64,000 bases of DNA from Amycolatopsis sp. AA4 (GCF_002796545.1 NZ_CP024895.1:186001-250000), one strand, 5' to 3'. Counted from the first letter of the stretch, positions 19,539 to 27,619 are shown. The notes: generated from the sequence alone by a model not told the origin. Numbers and translations: made by a program.

Positions 19539-19991
19539 CTACCTCAACGCGTGACGCAGCCCGGCGAGCAGGCCGCGGGCCTCGACCACCCGGAGCCGGA
19601 CCCGCTCCAGGATCGCCAGGGCCTGTTCGCGCACGGTCTCGACCTCGTGGGTGGAGTTGGCGTGCTTGGCGACGTCATTGAGATTGCCGCCGATTTTGGC
19701 GAGCTGGTTGCTCAGGTCCGTGACCGCAAGGTAAAGCTTGCTCAGCACGCCGCGGTCCAGGACCACGCCGCTGACCCGCATTCGGGCCGCGTCCAGCGCG
19801 GCGAGCGACGCCCACGAGCCCGGCTTTCTCCCGTCCAGCGCGGCGGCCTGCTCGATGATCGACCACTCGACGTCGTTGTAGGCGAGCGAGGTGCGCGGCC
19901 GTCGCGGGCCGTCCTGCGAGTGTCCGCGCGTCCTCGCCGGTTCCGTCGCGACCTCTCCTGCGGCGGAGACGCCTGTTTCGTTGTGCTGCAT
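19539..19991 (-). CDS. mobC: MobC-like relaxosome accessory protein
   Basis: A 150-residue DNA-binding helper of the relaxase. After a 35-residue disordered N terminus come RTSLAYNDVEWSIIEQAA, then GSWASLAALDAA, then the family hallmark LAKIGGNLNDVAKHANS and a C-terminal helical pair. MobC proteins open oriT for nicking. GGGGGA lies eleven bases before the ATG at 19991. It sits directly between the candidate oriT hairpins and the relaxase gene. Confidence 0.85.
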   Translation of the reverse strand: MQHNETGVSAAGEVATEPARTRGHSQDGPRRPRTSLAYNDVEWSIIEQAAALDGRKPGSWASLAALDAARMRVSGVVLDRGVLSKLYLAVTDLSNQLAKIGGNLNDVAKHANSTHEVETVREQALAILERVRLRVVEARGLLAGLRHALR

Positions 19992-20043
19992 GCGTTCGTT
20001 CCCCCATGCGGCCCGCCGGCCTGAGGCACCCCCTGCGCCTTTC

Positions 20044-20110
20044 CGCTGGTCCGCAAGGACCAGCGTGCCAGGTCGCGGCAGCGACCTGGGGAAAACCGTA
20101 TAGGTTTTCC
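20044..20110. other. Candidate oriT: three tandem perfect hairpins
   Basis: Three perfect inverted repeats follow one another directly upstream of mobC: 20044-20065 (9-bp arms, loop GCAA), 20068-20089 (9-bp arms CCAGGTCGC, loop GGCA) and 20090-20110 (8-bp arms GGAAAACC, loop GTATA). The third is AT-rich, a property of nic regions. A fourth weak repeat lies at 20222-20239. Location beside mobC-relaxase and the repeat structure support oriT. The nic site cannot be assigned from sequence alone; regulation of the mob operon is the alternative. Confidence 0.6.
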
Positions 20111-20253
20111 ATATCTTGCTCTGCGGAACCGGCTGTGTCGTGACCATGCCCGCGAGACGGGTGTCCGGCTCTAAAAACCGCAACGACCAGAGTGCCGCCC
20201 CGACCTCGGCCCGACCGCCCTGGTTGCGGCCCCGCAACCGGCACAAGACGCGG

Positions 20254-20283
20254 GAATGCCCCCGCTGCGCTGTGGGGGCATTC
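20254..20283. terminator. Hairpin between oriT and downstream terminator
   Basis: GAATGCCCCC and GGGGGCATTC form a perfect 10-bp stem around a 10-base loop. There is no U-run on either side, so this could be a weak terminator or an extra part of the oriT region. Confidence 0.4.
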
Positions 20284-20351
20284 TGTCGAACCGGCTCGTC
20301 GCGGGTGAGGGTGGGCGGCGCTGCTGGCCGACGCGCACCTCGAACGCGAAA

Positions 20352-20381
20352 AGACCCCGCGGTCAGGCGACCGCGGGGTCT
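20352..20381 (-). terminator. Rho-independent terminator of the 20407-20780 unit
   Basis: A perfect 13-bp GC-rich stem with loop AGGC (+ strand). On the - strand it is followed by TTTTCG, and it lies 25 bases after the last stop codon of the small two-gene unit. Confidence 0.75.
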
Positions 20382-20406
20382 GGCGCCGTGCGCGGCGTCG
20401 GGGCCG

Positions 20407-20484
20407 CTAGACGTGGAGCCACATCCGAATCGCCTCCTCGTCGATCGCGGCATCCTGGGTGTCGTTCTCGATGCTTCTCGTCAT
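20407..20484 (-). CDS. 25-residue coupled small protein
   Basis: A 25-codon ORF (MTRSIENDTQ to MWLHV) starting two bases after the TGA of the upstream gene and ending just before a strong terminator. Acidic and helical in the middle. The tight coupling and the terminator placement argue that it is translated. Alternatively it is a tail left by an old frameshift of the upstream gene. Confidence 0.45.
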   Translation of the reverse strand: MTRSIENDTQDAAIDEEAIRMWLHV

Positions 20485-20486
20485 GC

Positions 20487-20780
20487 TCAGGCTGGGCAGG
20501 GCCCGGATGGCCCGAGAGCTGGTTCCAGCCGTCCGGCACTCTCCCGCGCACGGGCTCTCCGCACTTCTTCCTGCGCATGCGCCAGGACGGCGTCGATGTC
20601 GTCGAGCGTGCCGTGCAACCCGATGTAGGCGTCGGACCCGGCCCCGATCGTAAGGACGTACGGGTCGTCTACTGGCTCCCAGTTGGCCAGTTCCTCGTCT
20701 GCCTCCGCCGCTGTGAACAGTGTCGGCGGTTCGCTGGACAACAGGCCCTTCGCAGCCTCGGAAAATACACTCATGCCCAT
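20487..20780 (-). CDS. Small acidic hypothetical protein
   Basis: A 97-residue protein with GGAGGAA eight bases before the ATG at 20780. It is acidic (ELANWEPVDDPYVLTIGAGSD) with a helical end (DIDAVLAHAQEEVRRARAR). No family is recognised. It forms a two-gene unit with the 25-residue ORF downstream, closed by the terminator at 20352. Confidence 0.6.
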   Translation of the reverse strand: MGMSVFSEAAKGLLSSEPPTLFTAAEADEELANWEPVDDPYVLTIGAGSDAYIGLHGTLDDIDAVLAHAQEEVRRARARESAGRLEPALGPSGPCPA

Positions 20781-21268
20781 TCAGGTTCCTCCTCTTGGCG
20801 TTCGATCCCCGCCCGTTTTCCCGGGCGTCGCACATGCTTCCTGCATGATCAACTTTTATCACTCAATGCGTGCACGGAATACGAAAGTGCTGGCGTGATT
20901 GACATCGGATACAGATGGGAAACGCGGCCTGCCGCCGCGTCGCCCCTGAGGTCAGCTCCGATCGCTCGACGTCGCGGATGCCGGGGTTCCGCCCGGGGAC
21001 GTCCCGGTCCGTGGCCCGTGCGAACAGAACGCAAAGGGCGCTGGCGGGCCCGCCCGCCCGGCGGGGAGGTGGCGGCCCGGGCGTTCTGCGACGTGGTGGT
21101 AGCCCGCTGCGTGGCTCGATCACCCGTGACGCTTGCGGACCCTGCTCGATGCGATGCGTCCTCGCCGCACTCCGCTGCCGGTGCCCCGCTTGGCGTCCTT
21201 GAGGAACTCGCGCACTGGCGGAAGCGCCGGGGCGATGGACGCCGACCCCCGCCACTTGATCACCGTGC
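20781..21268. other. 488-base intergenic stretch
   Basis: No convincing gene. The stretch 20840-20880 is AT-richer than average and probably holds the promoter of the 20780 unit. The rest carries only frames with shadow-like composition. Confidence 0.4.
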
Positions 21269-21979
21269 TCAGGGCTCCGGAACGCCGATCGACGTGTCCT
21301 CGGTGGCACTCTTGACCCCGAACGGCGCGCGCACCTGACCCCGCGTCAGTCGCGTCAGGCCGCCGCGCGTCCAGGCTTCGGCGACGACGGCGTGGGCGAC
21401 CGCAAGCGGGACTTTGCGGTACATCCCCAGGTGGCCGGGACCGGCGATGGGCGTGTGGAACACGCGGGGGTTCTTGAATCCCCAGTGGTAGGAGCCGGGC
21501 TCGCCCCAGGGTCGGCAGCAGCCTTCGTCGCGGTGGACGCCGACCAGGTCCATGACGCCGAGGTAGCCGGTCGGCGCGTTCCGGGGGACTGCCGGAACCC
21601 GCATCTCGGCGGCGATGTCGCGGTCGCGGTCGTCCCACTTCCGACCGGCGTGGATCACGACGGGACCGCGCCACGAGATCGCCCGGGTGCGGTTCTCGAC
21701 TGGCTTTCCCCGCTCCAGCAGCGACGTCGCCCACGGTTGCCTCGTGGACATCACCCGCAGGCCGAACAGCTCCACAGTGGTGAACTGATATTCCTTCGGA
21801 TCCTCGCCCTGGTAGCAGCAGGGGCAGCTTGCGGTGAGCCGGTAGCCGTGCGGGCACTCGGCCGCGTGTGCCGCGTCATGGCCGGCGCCGGAGATCCAGT
21901 ACTGCGGGTGCGCGAATACGTCGCCGACGCTCGGCGGCGGCAGCTGATTGTGCGGACGGGACGCGGTCACGGCGTTCAT
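21269..21979 (-). CDS. ASCH-domain protein
   Basis: A 236-residue protein. Residues about 75-200 look like an ASCH domain, an RNA- or nucleobase-binding PUA-like fold: MSTRQPWATSLLERGKPVENR, then WRGPVVIHAGRKW, then TGYLGVMDLVGVH and GHLGMYRKVP. The N-terminal part has a Cys/His cluster (ECPHGYRLTASCPCCYQGE) that may bind zinc. The ATG at 21979 is preceded by AAAGGA at long distance; the ATG at 22009 is the alternative. Located next to a DpdA-like gene, it fits a nucleic-acid modification theme, but the substrate is unknown. Confidence 0.7.
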   Translation of the reverse strand: MNAVTASRPHNQLPPPSVGDVFAHPQYWISGAGHDAAHAAECPHGYRLTASCPCCYQGEDPKEYQFTTVELFGLRVMSTRQPWATSLLERGKPVENRTRAISWRGPVVIHAGRKWDDRDRDIAAEMRVPAVPRNAPTGYLGVMDLVGVHRDEGCCRPWGEPGSYHWGFKNPRVFHTPIAGPGHLGMYRKVPLAVAHAVVAEAWTRGGLTRLTRGQVRAPFGVKSATEDTSIGVPEP

Positions 21980-22101
21980 CGGAGGGTCGATTCCTTTCTC
22001 TGGAGCCATCGTCAGCCCGGTCTCGATCCCGGGGACACCGCGCGAGGGCGGCGTTTCGGCTCAGGCGTCCGGTCGTCGCGGCGCACCGGAGGGACGGGGC
22101 G

Positions 22102-22857
22102 CTAGAACGCCAGCTGGTAACTGGTCGCCGACGCTTCTTCCAGCCCCCACGGGAGATTGGCGTCGCGGTACTTGTCGAAGGCCGTGCCGTCGATGCTGTC
22201 GACGACACCGAGGGAGAGCATGTAGCGGATCCGCTTGCGGGTGTTCACGCGTCCGCCGTGGATCAGCAGGCCCCGACGCTTGCCCTCGCGGCAGATCTCC
22301 GCCATCTCGGAAGAGAGCTTGTACTCGGTGCTGCCCGCCATGAACAGTCCGGCCAAATTAGGAAACTCAAAGGGAATTCCGGCGGCCTCGGCTCCATCCT
22401 GGACGCAGAAGGCGAGCGGCAGATGAGGGATCAACGGGGCCCAGTCGGCGAACTTGCGCAGCGTGGCGTGCGCGTCGAACGGGACATCCGGGACCGTCAC
22501 CCACAACAGATTCGGATGCCAGTCCGGCAACGCCGTCGGACGCGTCTTCCCGATCGCGGCCCATGCTTGCGGCGGCATCGCGGCGAGCGGAGCGACCCTT
22601 TCCCACTGCCGCAGGACCCGCCCGTACAGGGCGAGTTCGATCCGGCCGATCATCCGGACGTACGCGGCATCATCCCATTTGCTGAAGGCTTCGTTGTCGA
22701 CGGCGACTTTGAAACCGGCGTCGAGCGTCTCGCGCAACTGTCCGATGTGGCGGGGGCGGGCGAGCCTGCCCAGGTGCGTCGCGCCGGCGCGGTACTGCGC
22801 GCGGCACCGTTTCAGGGTGGGCAGCCCGCCGCCGTTGAGAATCAGCATTCGGCTCAC
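22102..22857 (-). CDS. Short DpdA/TGT-like protein (predicted 7-deazaguanine transglycosylase superfamily)
   Basis: A 251-residue protein. Residues about 50-60 have VDNEAFSKWD, comparable to the DNGAFS motif that carries the nucleophilic Asp in short phage DpdA-type proteins. Later come PLAFCVQDG, LFMAGSTEYKLSSEM, HGGRVNTRKRIRYM and VDSIDGTAFDKY, the order seen in tRNA-guanine transglycosylase relatives that insert 7-deazaguanines into DNA. Classical TGT zinc Cys residues are not apparent. GTG at 22857 overlaps the upstream stop (GTGA). No deazaguanine synthesis gene (folE, queC, queD, queE) is in the window, so a precursor would come from elsewhere. Confidence 0.65.
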   Translation of the reverse strand: MSRMLILNGGGLPTLKRCRAQYRAGATHLGRLARPRHIGQLRETLDAGFKVAVDNEAFSKWDDAAYVRMIGRIELALYGRVLRQWERVAPLAAMPPQAWAAIGKTRPTALPDWHPNLLWVTVPDVPFDAHATLRKFADWAPLIPHLPLAFCVQDGAEAAGIPFEFPNLAGLFMAGSTEYKLSSEMAEICREGKRRGLLIHGGRVNTRKRIRYMLSLGVVDSIDGTAFDKYRDANLPWGLEEASATSYQLAF

Positions 22858-23117
22858 CAAACCGTCGGCTTGTCTGAGGGAACGGGAAAGATGCCGAGGA
22901 GGAGCGCGCAGTGAGCCAGCAACAGGAGGAGCGCGTCCTTGGCCTCGTCTTCGGTGTCGAACGCCTTGTTGCTCAGCAGCTGTGTCAGGTCGTAGTCGAG
23001 ATAGTCGAAGTCCTGCACGCAGATCGTGGTTGGACGGCCGTCGGGGCCGCGATAGAGGCGGTAGTGCACGTCGTCGCGGTACCGGTGTCGTTCGGAATCG
23101 GGGTCGTAGCCCAGCAT
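22854..23117 (-). CDS. Small hypothetical protein coupled to the DpdA-like gene
   Basis: An 87-residue acidic protein starting at ATG 23117 after GAAAGAAC. It has HYRLYRGPDGRPTTICVQDFDYLDYDLTQLL and a hydrophobic C-terminal helix (DALLLLLAHCALLLGIFP). Its stop overlaps the GTG of the DpdA-like gene. It is the first gene of the unit driven by the promoter at 23384. Confidence 0.6.
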   Translation of the reverse strand: MLGYDPDSERHRYRDDVHYRLYRGPDGRPTTICVQDFDYLDYDLTQLLSNKAFDTEDEAKDALLLLLAHCALLLGIFPVPSDKPTVW

Positions 23118-23383
23118 CGGACGGTGTTCTTTCTCAGAAAACGGGTTCGGAGGTACGCGGGCGCCGGTGCCACCTCGGTGCCGCGGCGGCGAGCCGGGAC
23201 ACCGCAAGCGGGGAGCCGCCGGGGCGGAGACGAGCGCGCGATTAGTGCAGGGGCTGGCTCGCGCGGCGAGGCGCTGTCTGCACGGGTTGCGCGGAGGCTG
23301 GCCGCACTACCCGGCGGCAAGCGACGGCGCGGGATTTCCTGCGCCTTCCAGGGAATCTGGGGCGTGCTAGCCGACACGCCGAT

Positions 23384-23456
23384 CCTATACCCCAGTGGGG
23401 TATCTAGAGGGCTGGGCGGCGCGCGCGTCGAAACGGTGTGCGTTTTTGGCCCGGTC
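23384..23456 (-). promoter_or_regulatory. Regulon promoter with palindromic operator-like core
   Basis: On the - strand TATAGG is followed after eight bases by GTGTCGGC, as in the other regulon promoters. An upstream box (GTGTGCGTTTTTGGCCCGG on +, 23438-23456) lies 49 bases from the -10. The -10 overlaps the perfect palindrome ATACCCC-AGT-GGGGTAT (23387-23403), which resembles a CsoR-type operator, though no copper gene is nearby. The hairpin and CAGATTGAAC parts of the leader are missing. Confidence 0.55.
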
Positions 23457-23546
23457 GGGACGGAACGCCAGTCCCGGCGGCTTCTCCCCGGGGAGTCTTG
23501 GCGGCCCGACGGCGGGCGGATCGGGTCCGCGCGGTGCGACGGAAAA

Positions 23547-23583
23547 GGGCCGGGCCGCCCCGGTGAAAGGGGCGGCCCGGCCC
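23547..23583 (-). terminator. Strong terminator after 23607-24479
   Basis: A 15-bp perfect GC stem with a 7-base loop. On the - strand it is followed by TTTTCC, 24 bases past the stop codon of the upstream gene. Confidence 0.8.
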
Positions 23584-23606
23584 GGGACCGACGGGGGTGT
23601 GCGCGG

Positions 23607-24479
23607 CTAGTCGAGGGTCACGAGCCTGCGGCACCTCTCCAGCGCGTGGACCTGGCCGGAGGCGATCACCCCGAGCCGGCACCAGTACTCGAACCTGGTC
23701 AGCGGGGCGCGGGGGCCGATCCGGCACGTGCACCAGGCGCGGTGGTTGACGGGAAGTTCGTCGCTGGCGAGGACGTAGTAGGGATGGCGGGCGTGCCACT
23801 GCACGCCGTTGGCGTAGAGTCCGTCCACAGTGGTCTTCCGCTGGGCCGAGACGCGGATGGCGTCGAGTTTCGCGGCGATCTCGTCCTGGGCGAGGGTTTG
23901 CGGAACGAGGAGCGGCTTCCACTCTCGGCCGTTGTAGATCTGCCAGTCGCCGCCGAACGCGCGGCGGGTGCGGGGGCTTTCGTCGAGGATTTTGGCCCGG
24001 AGCTCCCGGTCTTCGCGCATGATCGCGATCCGGTGGAGTTCGGCCACGTCGCCGCGAATGCCCCCACCGCCGGGGAATTCGGTGAATTCGCGCACGAGCG
24101 TGGTGTTGTTGCGCCGCATGGCATCGACCGTTTGGGCGGTGTTCTGCTCGTACAGCACGGCGTCGAGCAGCCTCTCTTCGAGGCCGAGCGGCTTGCCGTC
24201 CCCGAGGCACTGCTCGACGTAGCGTGCCATGTCCCGCCTGCTGAACCGCTCGTGGTCGCTGGGCACGAACATGGCGGCCCCGCCGGTTCCTTCGGCGCAC
24301 ACCCAACCGATGTGGCCGAGCTCGGGATGATGAAGTTCGACGGCGAAATCGCTGTCCCGAGCGTCCTGGGAACTGGCGCAGAGGCGGTAGGCCAGGGTGG
24401 TCGGAGCGTCGATGCCGGAGTGCGGCCAGTGGACCAGCTGCGCTGGTTCGGCAGGGTCGTGCGCGGTCGTGTTCGTCAC
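23607..24479 (-). CDS. Hypothetical regulon protein with EQNTAQTVDAMRR helical domain
   Basis: A 290-residue protein starting at GTG 24479, with GAAGGAGATCCTC before it. The N-terminal part has an ASSQDARDSDFAVELHH region; the middle (LLDAVLYEQNTAQTVDAMRRN to ILDESPR) resembles the end of the protein at 29937-30491. The C terminus has WCTCRIG and FEYWCRLG. The leader element lies directly upstream and its short ORF ends in the start codon (GTGA). Function unknown. Confidence 0.65.
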   Translation of the reverse strand: MTNTTAHDPAEPAQLVHWPHSGIDAPTTLAYRLCASSQDARDSDFAVELHHPELGHIGWVCAEGTGGAAMFVPSDHERFSRRDMARYVEQCLGDGKPLGLEERLLDAVLYEQNTAQTVDAMRRNNTTLVREFTEFPGGGGIRGDVAELHRIAIMREDRELRAKILDESPRTRRAFGGDWQIYNGREWKPLLVPQTLAQDEIAAKLDAIRVSAQRKTTVDGLYANGVQWHARHPYYVLASDELPVNHRAWCTCRIGPRAPLTRFEYWCRLGVIASGQVHALERCRRLVTLD

Positions 24480-24498
24480 GAGGATCTCCTTCGGATGC

Positions 24499-24545
24499 GT
24501 TCAATCTGTCGCCGGTCGCAGGGCGTCACTCCCGTGGCCGGCGCG
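24499..24545 (-). promoter_or_regulatory. Leader element E1
   Basis: On the - strand: CGGG-AGTGACG-CCC hairpin core, then CGACAGATTGAACG, then the ribosome site. The loop GTG opens a 17-codon ORF (MTPCDRRQIERIRRRSS) whose TGA overlaps the GTG of gene 23607-24479. No clear -10 or upstream box is visible for this copy. Confidence 0.7.
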
Positions 24546-24604
24546 GTCCTGTCCCTGTTGTGTGTTGCGTGCCAGCCGGGACGGGGCTGGAGGCCAGTTC
24601 GGCG

Positions 24605-24838
24605 TCAGTCGCGATGCTGTCGCCCGGCGCGGTGGTCCGCGCGGATCGAGAGGACGACGAGGGCGAACGTGAGCGCGCTGACGACGGTGAGGATGGCGAC
24701 CAGGGTTTTCAGGCTGTCCGGGTCGCGCGTGATGAACAGAGCGCCCGTCACGAGGCTTTGCAGGGGAACGAACACGGCGTTGGCGACCAGGTACCGGCTT
24801 CGGGCTCGCTCCGGCGAGCGGCGGGTCCGGCGGGTCAC
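24605..24838 (-). CDS. Small membrane protein, two predicted helices
   Basis: A 77-residue protein with a basic N terminus and two hydrophobic segments, about residues 17-37 (YLVANAVFVPLQSLVTGALF) and 44-66 (LVAILTVVSALTFALVVLSI). The GTG start overlaps the stop of the preceding gene (GTGA). It is in the inner membrane by prediction; role unknown. Confidence 0.65.
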   Translation of the reverse strand: MTRRTRRSPERARSRYLVANAVFVPLQSLVTGALFITRDPDSLKTLVAILTVVSALTFALVVLSIRADHRAGRQHRD

Positions 24839-26037
24839 CGGGCAGCCTCGGCGGTGTCGTGCCCGGCCAGCTCGCCTGGCCACAGCGGCAGCTGGCAACG
24901 GCGGCATCCTCCGTCGCTGCTGCTCGGAAGATCGTGTTCCGTGAGGTCGATGCAGCCCATGGCCAACGCCTCCGCCAGCGTCGCGGGCCTGCATTCCGCA
25001 CAGGATCCCCACGTTTTGGCGACGGGTCCGGTGAGGACGGTGTCGCAGCAGAGGTCGTTGCCCCGGCAGAGGATTCCCGCTTCGCGGAGCGCGACGCTGA
25101 CGTCGATCAGTTGCCGCTCCCGCACGAGGGTGTTGGCTTGGTCGATCAACCCCAGCATTTCCGGTGTCCGGGCGACACGGATCCATTGGTCCTCGGTCAG
25201 CACGGTCCCTGGCGGGAGTTCGTCGAGCACGACCGGCGACTGGGCGGTCACGGTGGTGAGGGGCACCCCGTGCCGTCGCCCCAGTTCTCGGATGAGGTAT
25301 GCGACGTCCTGGTGGCCGATGGTGTCGCCGTCGTAGAGGCGGGCGGTGTCGAGGTGTGCGCGCAGGTCCAGGTGGGCGCGGCCGAGAGCATGCACCTGCC
25401 GTTCCTCGTGGTGGCGGCTGTCGAGGTCGTCGAGTTCTTCGAGGATCTCGTCGGCGTACTCGCGGACGTGGTCGGAGAGTCCGTCCAGCTCGCCGAGGAT
25501 CGAGCGCCGGAGGATGGAGATGACGTCTTCGTCCGCCCGGTCGGCGAGGACGGCGTGGGCGGCGATGGTGTGGGAGTGATCGAGTTCGCGGGCGAGTCCG
25601 AGAAGCGCGCGCGCCCACCATTCGGCGTCCTGCTCGGTCAGGAGGCGCGGCGTGCGGGGCGCGGGAAAATCGAGAAACCCGGTGAACGGCGCGACGTAGC
25701 GCAGCACGAGGTCGCCGGTCTCCGGCGACCAGCGCGAGGCGGTGGCTGTGCGCACGGTGGGCGCGAGCGACTCGATCCAGATCTCCGCCGGAGCGGTGAT
25801 GCCGCGAAGCCGGTGGACGCATGCGAGCAGTTGCGCCGCCGCGGCGCGGGCGCTGGCCGCGGTGAACACGACCGGCCAGCCGCCGGGGTGGGCAGGCCGT
25901 GCCCTCACGCTGATTTTCTGGCCTCGCAGCAGGGCGGTCCGGCCGACGGCTCGCAGGATTCCGTTGGGGGCGAATTCGTAGTCGGCCGTGTCGGGCCGGG
26001 GCGGCAGTGCCACGCGGGCGGGGTGTGCGAACGACAT
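24835..26037 (-). CDS. Hypothetical 400-residue protein with C-terminal Cys motifs
   Basis: GGAGCAACCAGC precedes the ATG at 26037. The N-terminal 130 residues are beta-rich (GWPVVFTAASARAAAAQLLA, IWIESLAPTVRTA). The middle is helical and acidic (ILGELDGLSDHVREYADEIL). The last 80 residues hold several Cys (LCRGNDLCCD, WGSCAEC, GGCRRCQ) that could form a zinc ribbon. No family is recognised. It is coupled to the small membrane gene downstream. Confidence 0.65.
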   Translation of the reverse strand: MSFAHPARVALPPRPDTADYEFAPNGILRAVGRTALLRGQKISVRARPAHPGGWPVVFTAASARAAAAQLLACVHRLRGITAPAEIWIESLAPTVRTATASRWSPETGDLVLRYVAPFTGFLDFPAPRTPRLLTEQDAEWWARALLGLARELDHSHTIAAHAVLADRADEDVISILRRSILGELDGLSDHVREYADEILEELDDLDSRHHEERQVHALGRAHLDLRAHLDTARLYDGDTIGHQDVAYLIRELGRRHGVPLTTVTAQSPVVLDELPPGTVLTEDQWIRVARTPEMLGLIDQANTLVRERQLIDVSVALREAGILCRGNDLCCDTVLTGPVAKTWGSCAECRPATLAEALAMGCIDLTEHDLPSSSDGGCRRCQLPLWPGELAGHDTAEAAR

Positions 26038-26102
26038 TGCTGGTTGCTCCTTGGCAGAACAGTGGTTGACGGGAGAAGGAAGCGGGCACGGGCCCCGGGG
26101 GG

Positions 26103-26735
26103 TCAGAGCCCGCAGCGGTGGGTCCGGGCGTCCGGGCGGCAGTAGAGGCCGTCGCACCCGTGCGGGCAGATGTCCGGGCCCGGGCCGCCGTGGGCGATGC
26201 GCACCAGCTGCTCGGCGGTCGACTCGGCGGCCAGCCGCGCGCGCCAGCGCAGGTCCCGGTCGCCGTCCGCGACGTGGTCGAGCAGCGCCCGTTTCTCCGC
26301 GTCGGTGTAGTCGGCGAGTTCCCGGTCGGACGCGAGCGCCGCGAGGGCGGTGACGGTGTAGGCGGGCAGCGGGACAGCGGCCGCGTCGGCGGGGACGGAC
26401 AGGTCGGCCTCGGCCCATTCCCACGGGTGGGAGATGCGGTACAGGCCGTGCCCGTCGGGGCGGATCTGCTCGGGCTGGTAGCCCGCGTCGTGCTCGTATC
26501 CGGTTTCGACGAGCCGGAGCACGTCGTCGTGCCACTCGGCCCGGCGCAGGGTGTTGCTGCCGTGCAGCCACGTGGCGTTCAAGCGGATGGCGATCCATTC
26601 GGCGACCGCTCGCCGGAACCCGGGGGCGCTGTCGGGGCCTGCGGTCTCGGCGGGGAACAACGGGGCACCGCCCGACTGGACGAGCGTTTCGTCCGGACGG
26701 ACGCGAATGGGGATTTTTTCAGGCGCGCTGGCCAT
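26103..26735 (-). CDS. Hypothetical protein with C-terminal Cys/His cluster
   Basis: A 210-residue protein with AAAGGTG nine bases before the ATG at 26735. It has a Trp-rich centre (EWIAIRLNATWLHG, HPWEWAEADL), a helical section and a C-terminal CPHGCDGLYCRPDARTHRC cluster able to bind one or two metals. No enzyme motif. The second-family promoter lies at 26816. Confidence 0.65.
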   Translation of the reverse strand: MASAPEKIPIRVRPDETLVQSGGAPLFPAETAGPDSAPGFRRAVAEWIAIRLNATWLHGSNTLRRAEWHDDVLRLVETGYEHDAGYQPEQIRPDGHGLYRISHPWEWAEADLSVPADAAAVPLPAYTVTALAALASDRELADYTDAEKRALLDHVADGDRDLRWRARLAAESTAEQLVRIAHGGPGPDICPHGCDGLYCRPDARTHRCGL

Positions 26736-26815
26736 CGGTCACACCTTTCAGGAGGGGTGAATGAGATGCGATGCGCGGCGGGAATTCCAGGATTTCCCTC
26801 CCGGATATCGGCCGC

Positions 26816-26892
26816 TGATGAAACCCTACAGCGGCAATTTCCCGCCGAGAACGGTATTGCCGTCGCGGATCGAAATTGTGCGCATTTCCGGG
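26816..26892 (-). promoter_or_regulatory. Second promoter family, copy 1 (TAGGGT promoter plus upstream box)
   Basis: TGATGAAACCCTACA on the + strand (26816-26830) reads TGTAGGGTTTCATCA on the - strand, with TAGGGT as -10. After 47 bases lies GTGCGCATTTCCGGG (26878-26892), the upstream box. The same pair with the same spacing recurs at 27544-27619. Confidence 0.7.
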
Positions 26893-26901
26893 GATCCGCG
26901 C

Positions 26902-26940
26902 TGCAAAAAGAAATTTCGGCGCCCCGTCTGCCGGGGCGCC
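26902..26940 (-). terminator. Terminator of 26956-27372
   Basis: A 9-bp stem (GGCGCCCCG/CGGGGCGCC) with a 5-base loop, followed on the - strand by GAAATTTCTTTTT. It lies 15 bases after the stop codon. Confidence 0.85.
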
Positions 26941-26955
26941 GGGCGGGTGGGAGAG

Positions 26956-27372
26956 CTACGCCTGCTGCCGGAAGACCGAGCCGGCGAACGGGCCGGTCTG
27001 CCCGTCCTTGACCAGGTAGGCAGGGACCGACACGGTCAGGGTGGTTCGCTCGTCGGGGAAGGACTCCTGCGTGCTGGAGGCGGTGAACAGCCTGTTCACG
27101 ATGTACTGGTAGGTGTGGGTGGCCTCCGCCGTCACCACGGCGGAATCCGGGCCGACGTTGACGACGTAGCCCGGGGTCGGCACGTCCGGGTCGGGATTCC
27201 AGGCGAAGCCGCGGCGGGTCAGCCTCACCGGGTAGCGACCGGCATCGATCATGAAGGTGTCGTAGTTGCAGGCGGTTTGCATTCGCCGCGTGTACTCGAC
27301 GGGTTCGGGGACGTCCAGCACGTAGGTGGTCGAGGCGAAGCGCGCGACCATCTCTGCAAGAGTGGATGCCAT
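26956..27372 (-). CDS. Hypothetical 138-residue beta-rich protein
   Basis: AAGGAGA is too close to the first ATG (27378) but seven bases before the second (27372), which is taken as start. The protein is beta-rich (TTYVLDVPEPVEYTRR, GYVVNVGPDSAVVTAEATH) with RTTLTVSVPAYLVKDG near the end. No family is recognised. It is a single-gene unit between a second-family promoter and a terminator, hence independently regulated. Confidence 0.65.
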   Translation of the reverse strand: MASTLAEMVARFASTTYVLDVPEPVEYTRRMQTACNYDTFMIDAGRYPVRLTRRGFAWNPDPDVPTPGYVVNVGPDSAVVTAEATHTYQYIVNRLFTASSTQESFPDERTTLTVSVPAYLVKDGQTGPFAGSVFRQQA

Positions 27373-27543
27373 CGTCATTCTCCTTTGTCGTCTGGGGCCG
27401 CCGGGCGACCCCGATGTCTTTGCCTTGCCGGAAGCGACCTCGTCGCGCGGATCGCGCTGACCGGGAACGCGGAAAGGCGGACACTGCCGCCGGTGCTATT
27501 CGATTCCCGAAACGGTCCGGGAAGCCGGTCCAGGAATCGCCGT

Positions 27544-27619
27544 TGATGAAACCCTACCGCGATTTTTGCAGGCGAGGGCGTTCCGGATGCCGCCAATCGG
27601 ATTCGTGCGCATTTCCGGG
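27544..27619 (-). promoter_or_regulatory. Second promoter family, copy 2
   Basis: TGATGAAACCCTAC (27544-27557) and GTGCGCATTTCCGGG (27605-27619) are 47 bases apart, exactly as in 26816-26892, while the DNA between them differs. Drives 26956-27372. It lies inside a 320-base intergenic stretch without genes. Confidence 0.7.
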
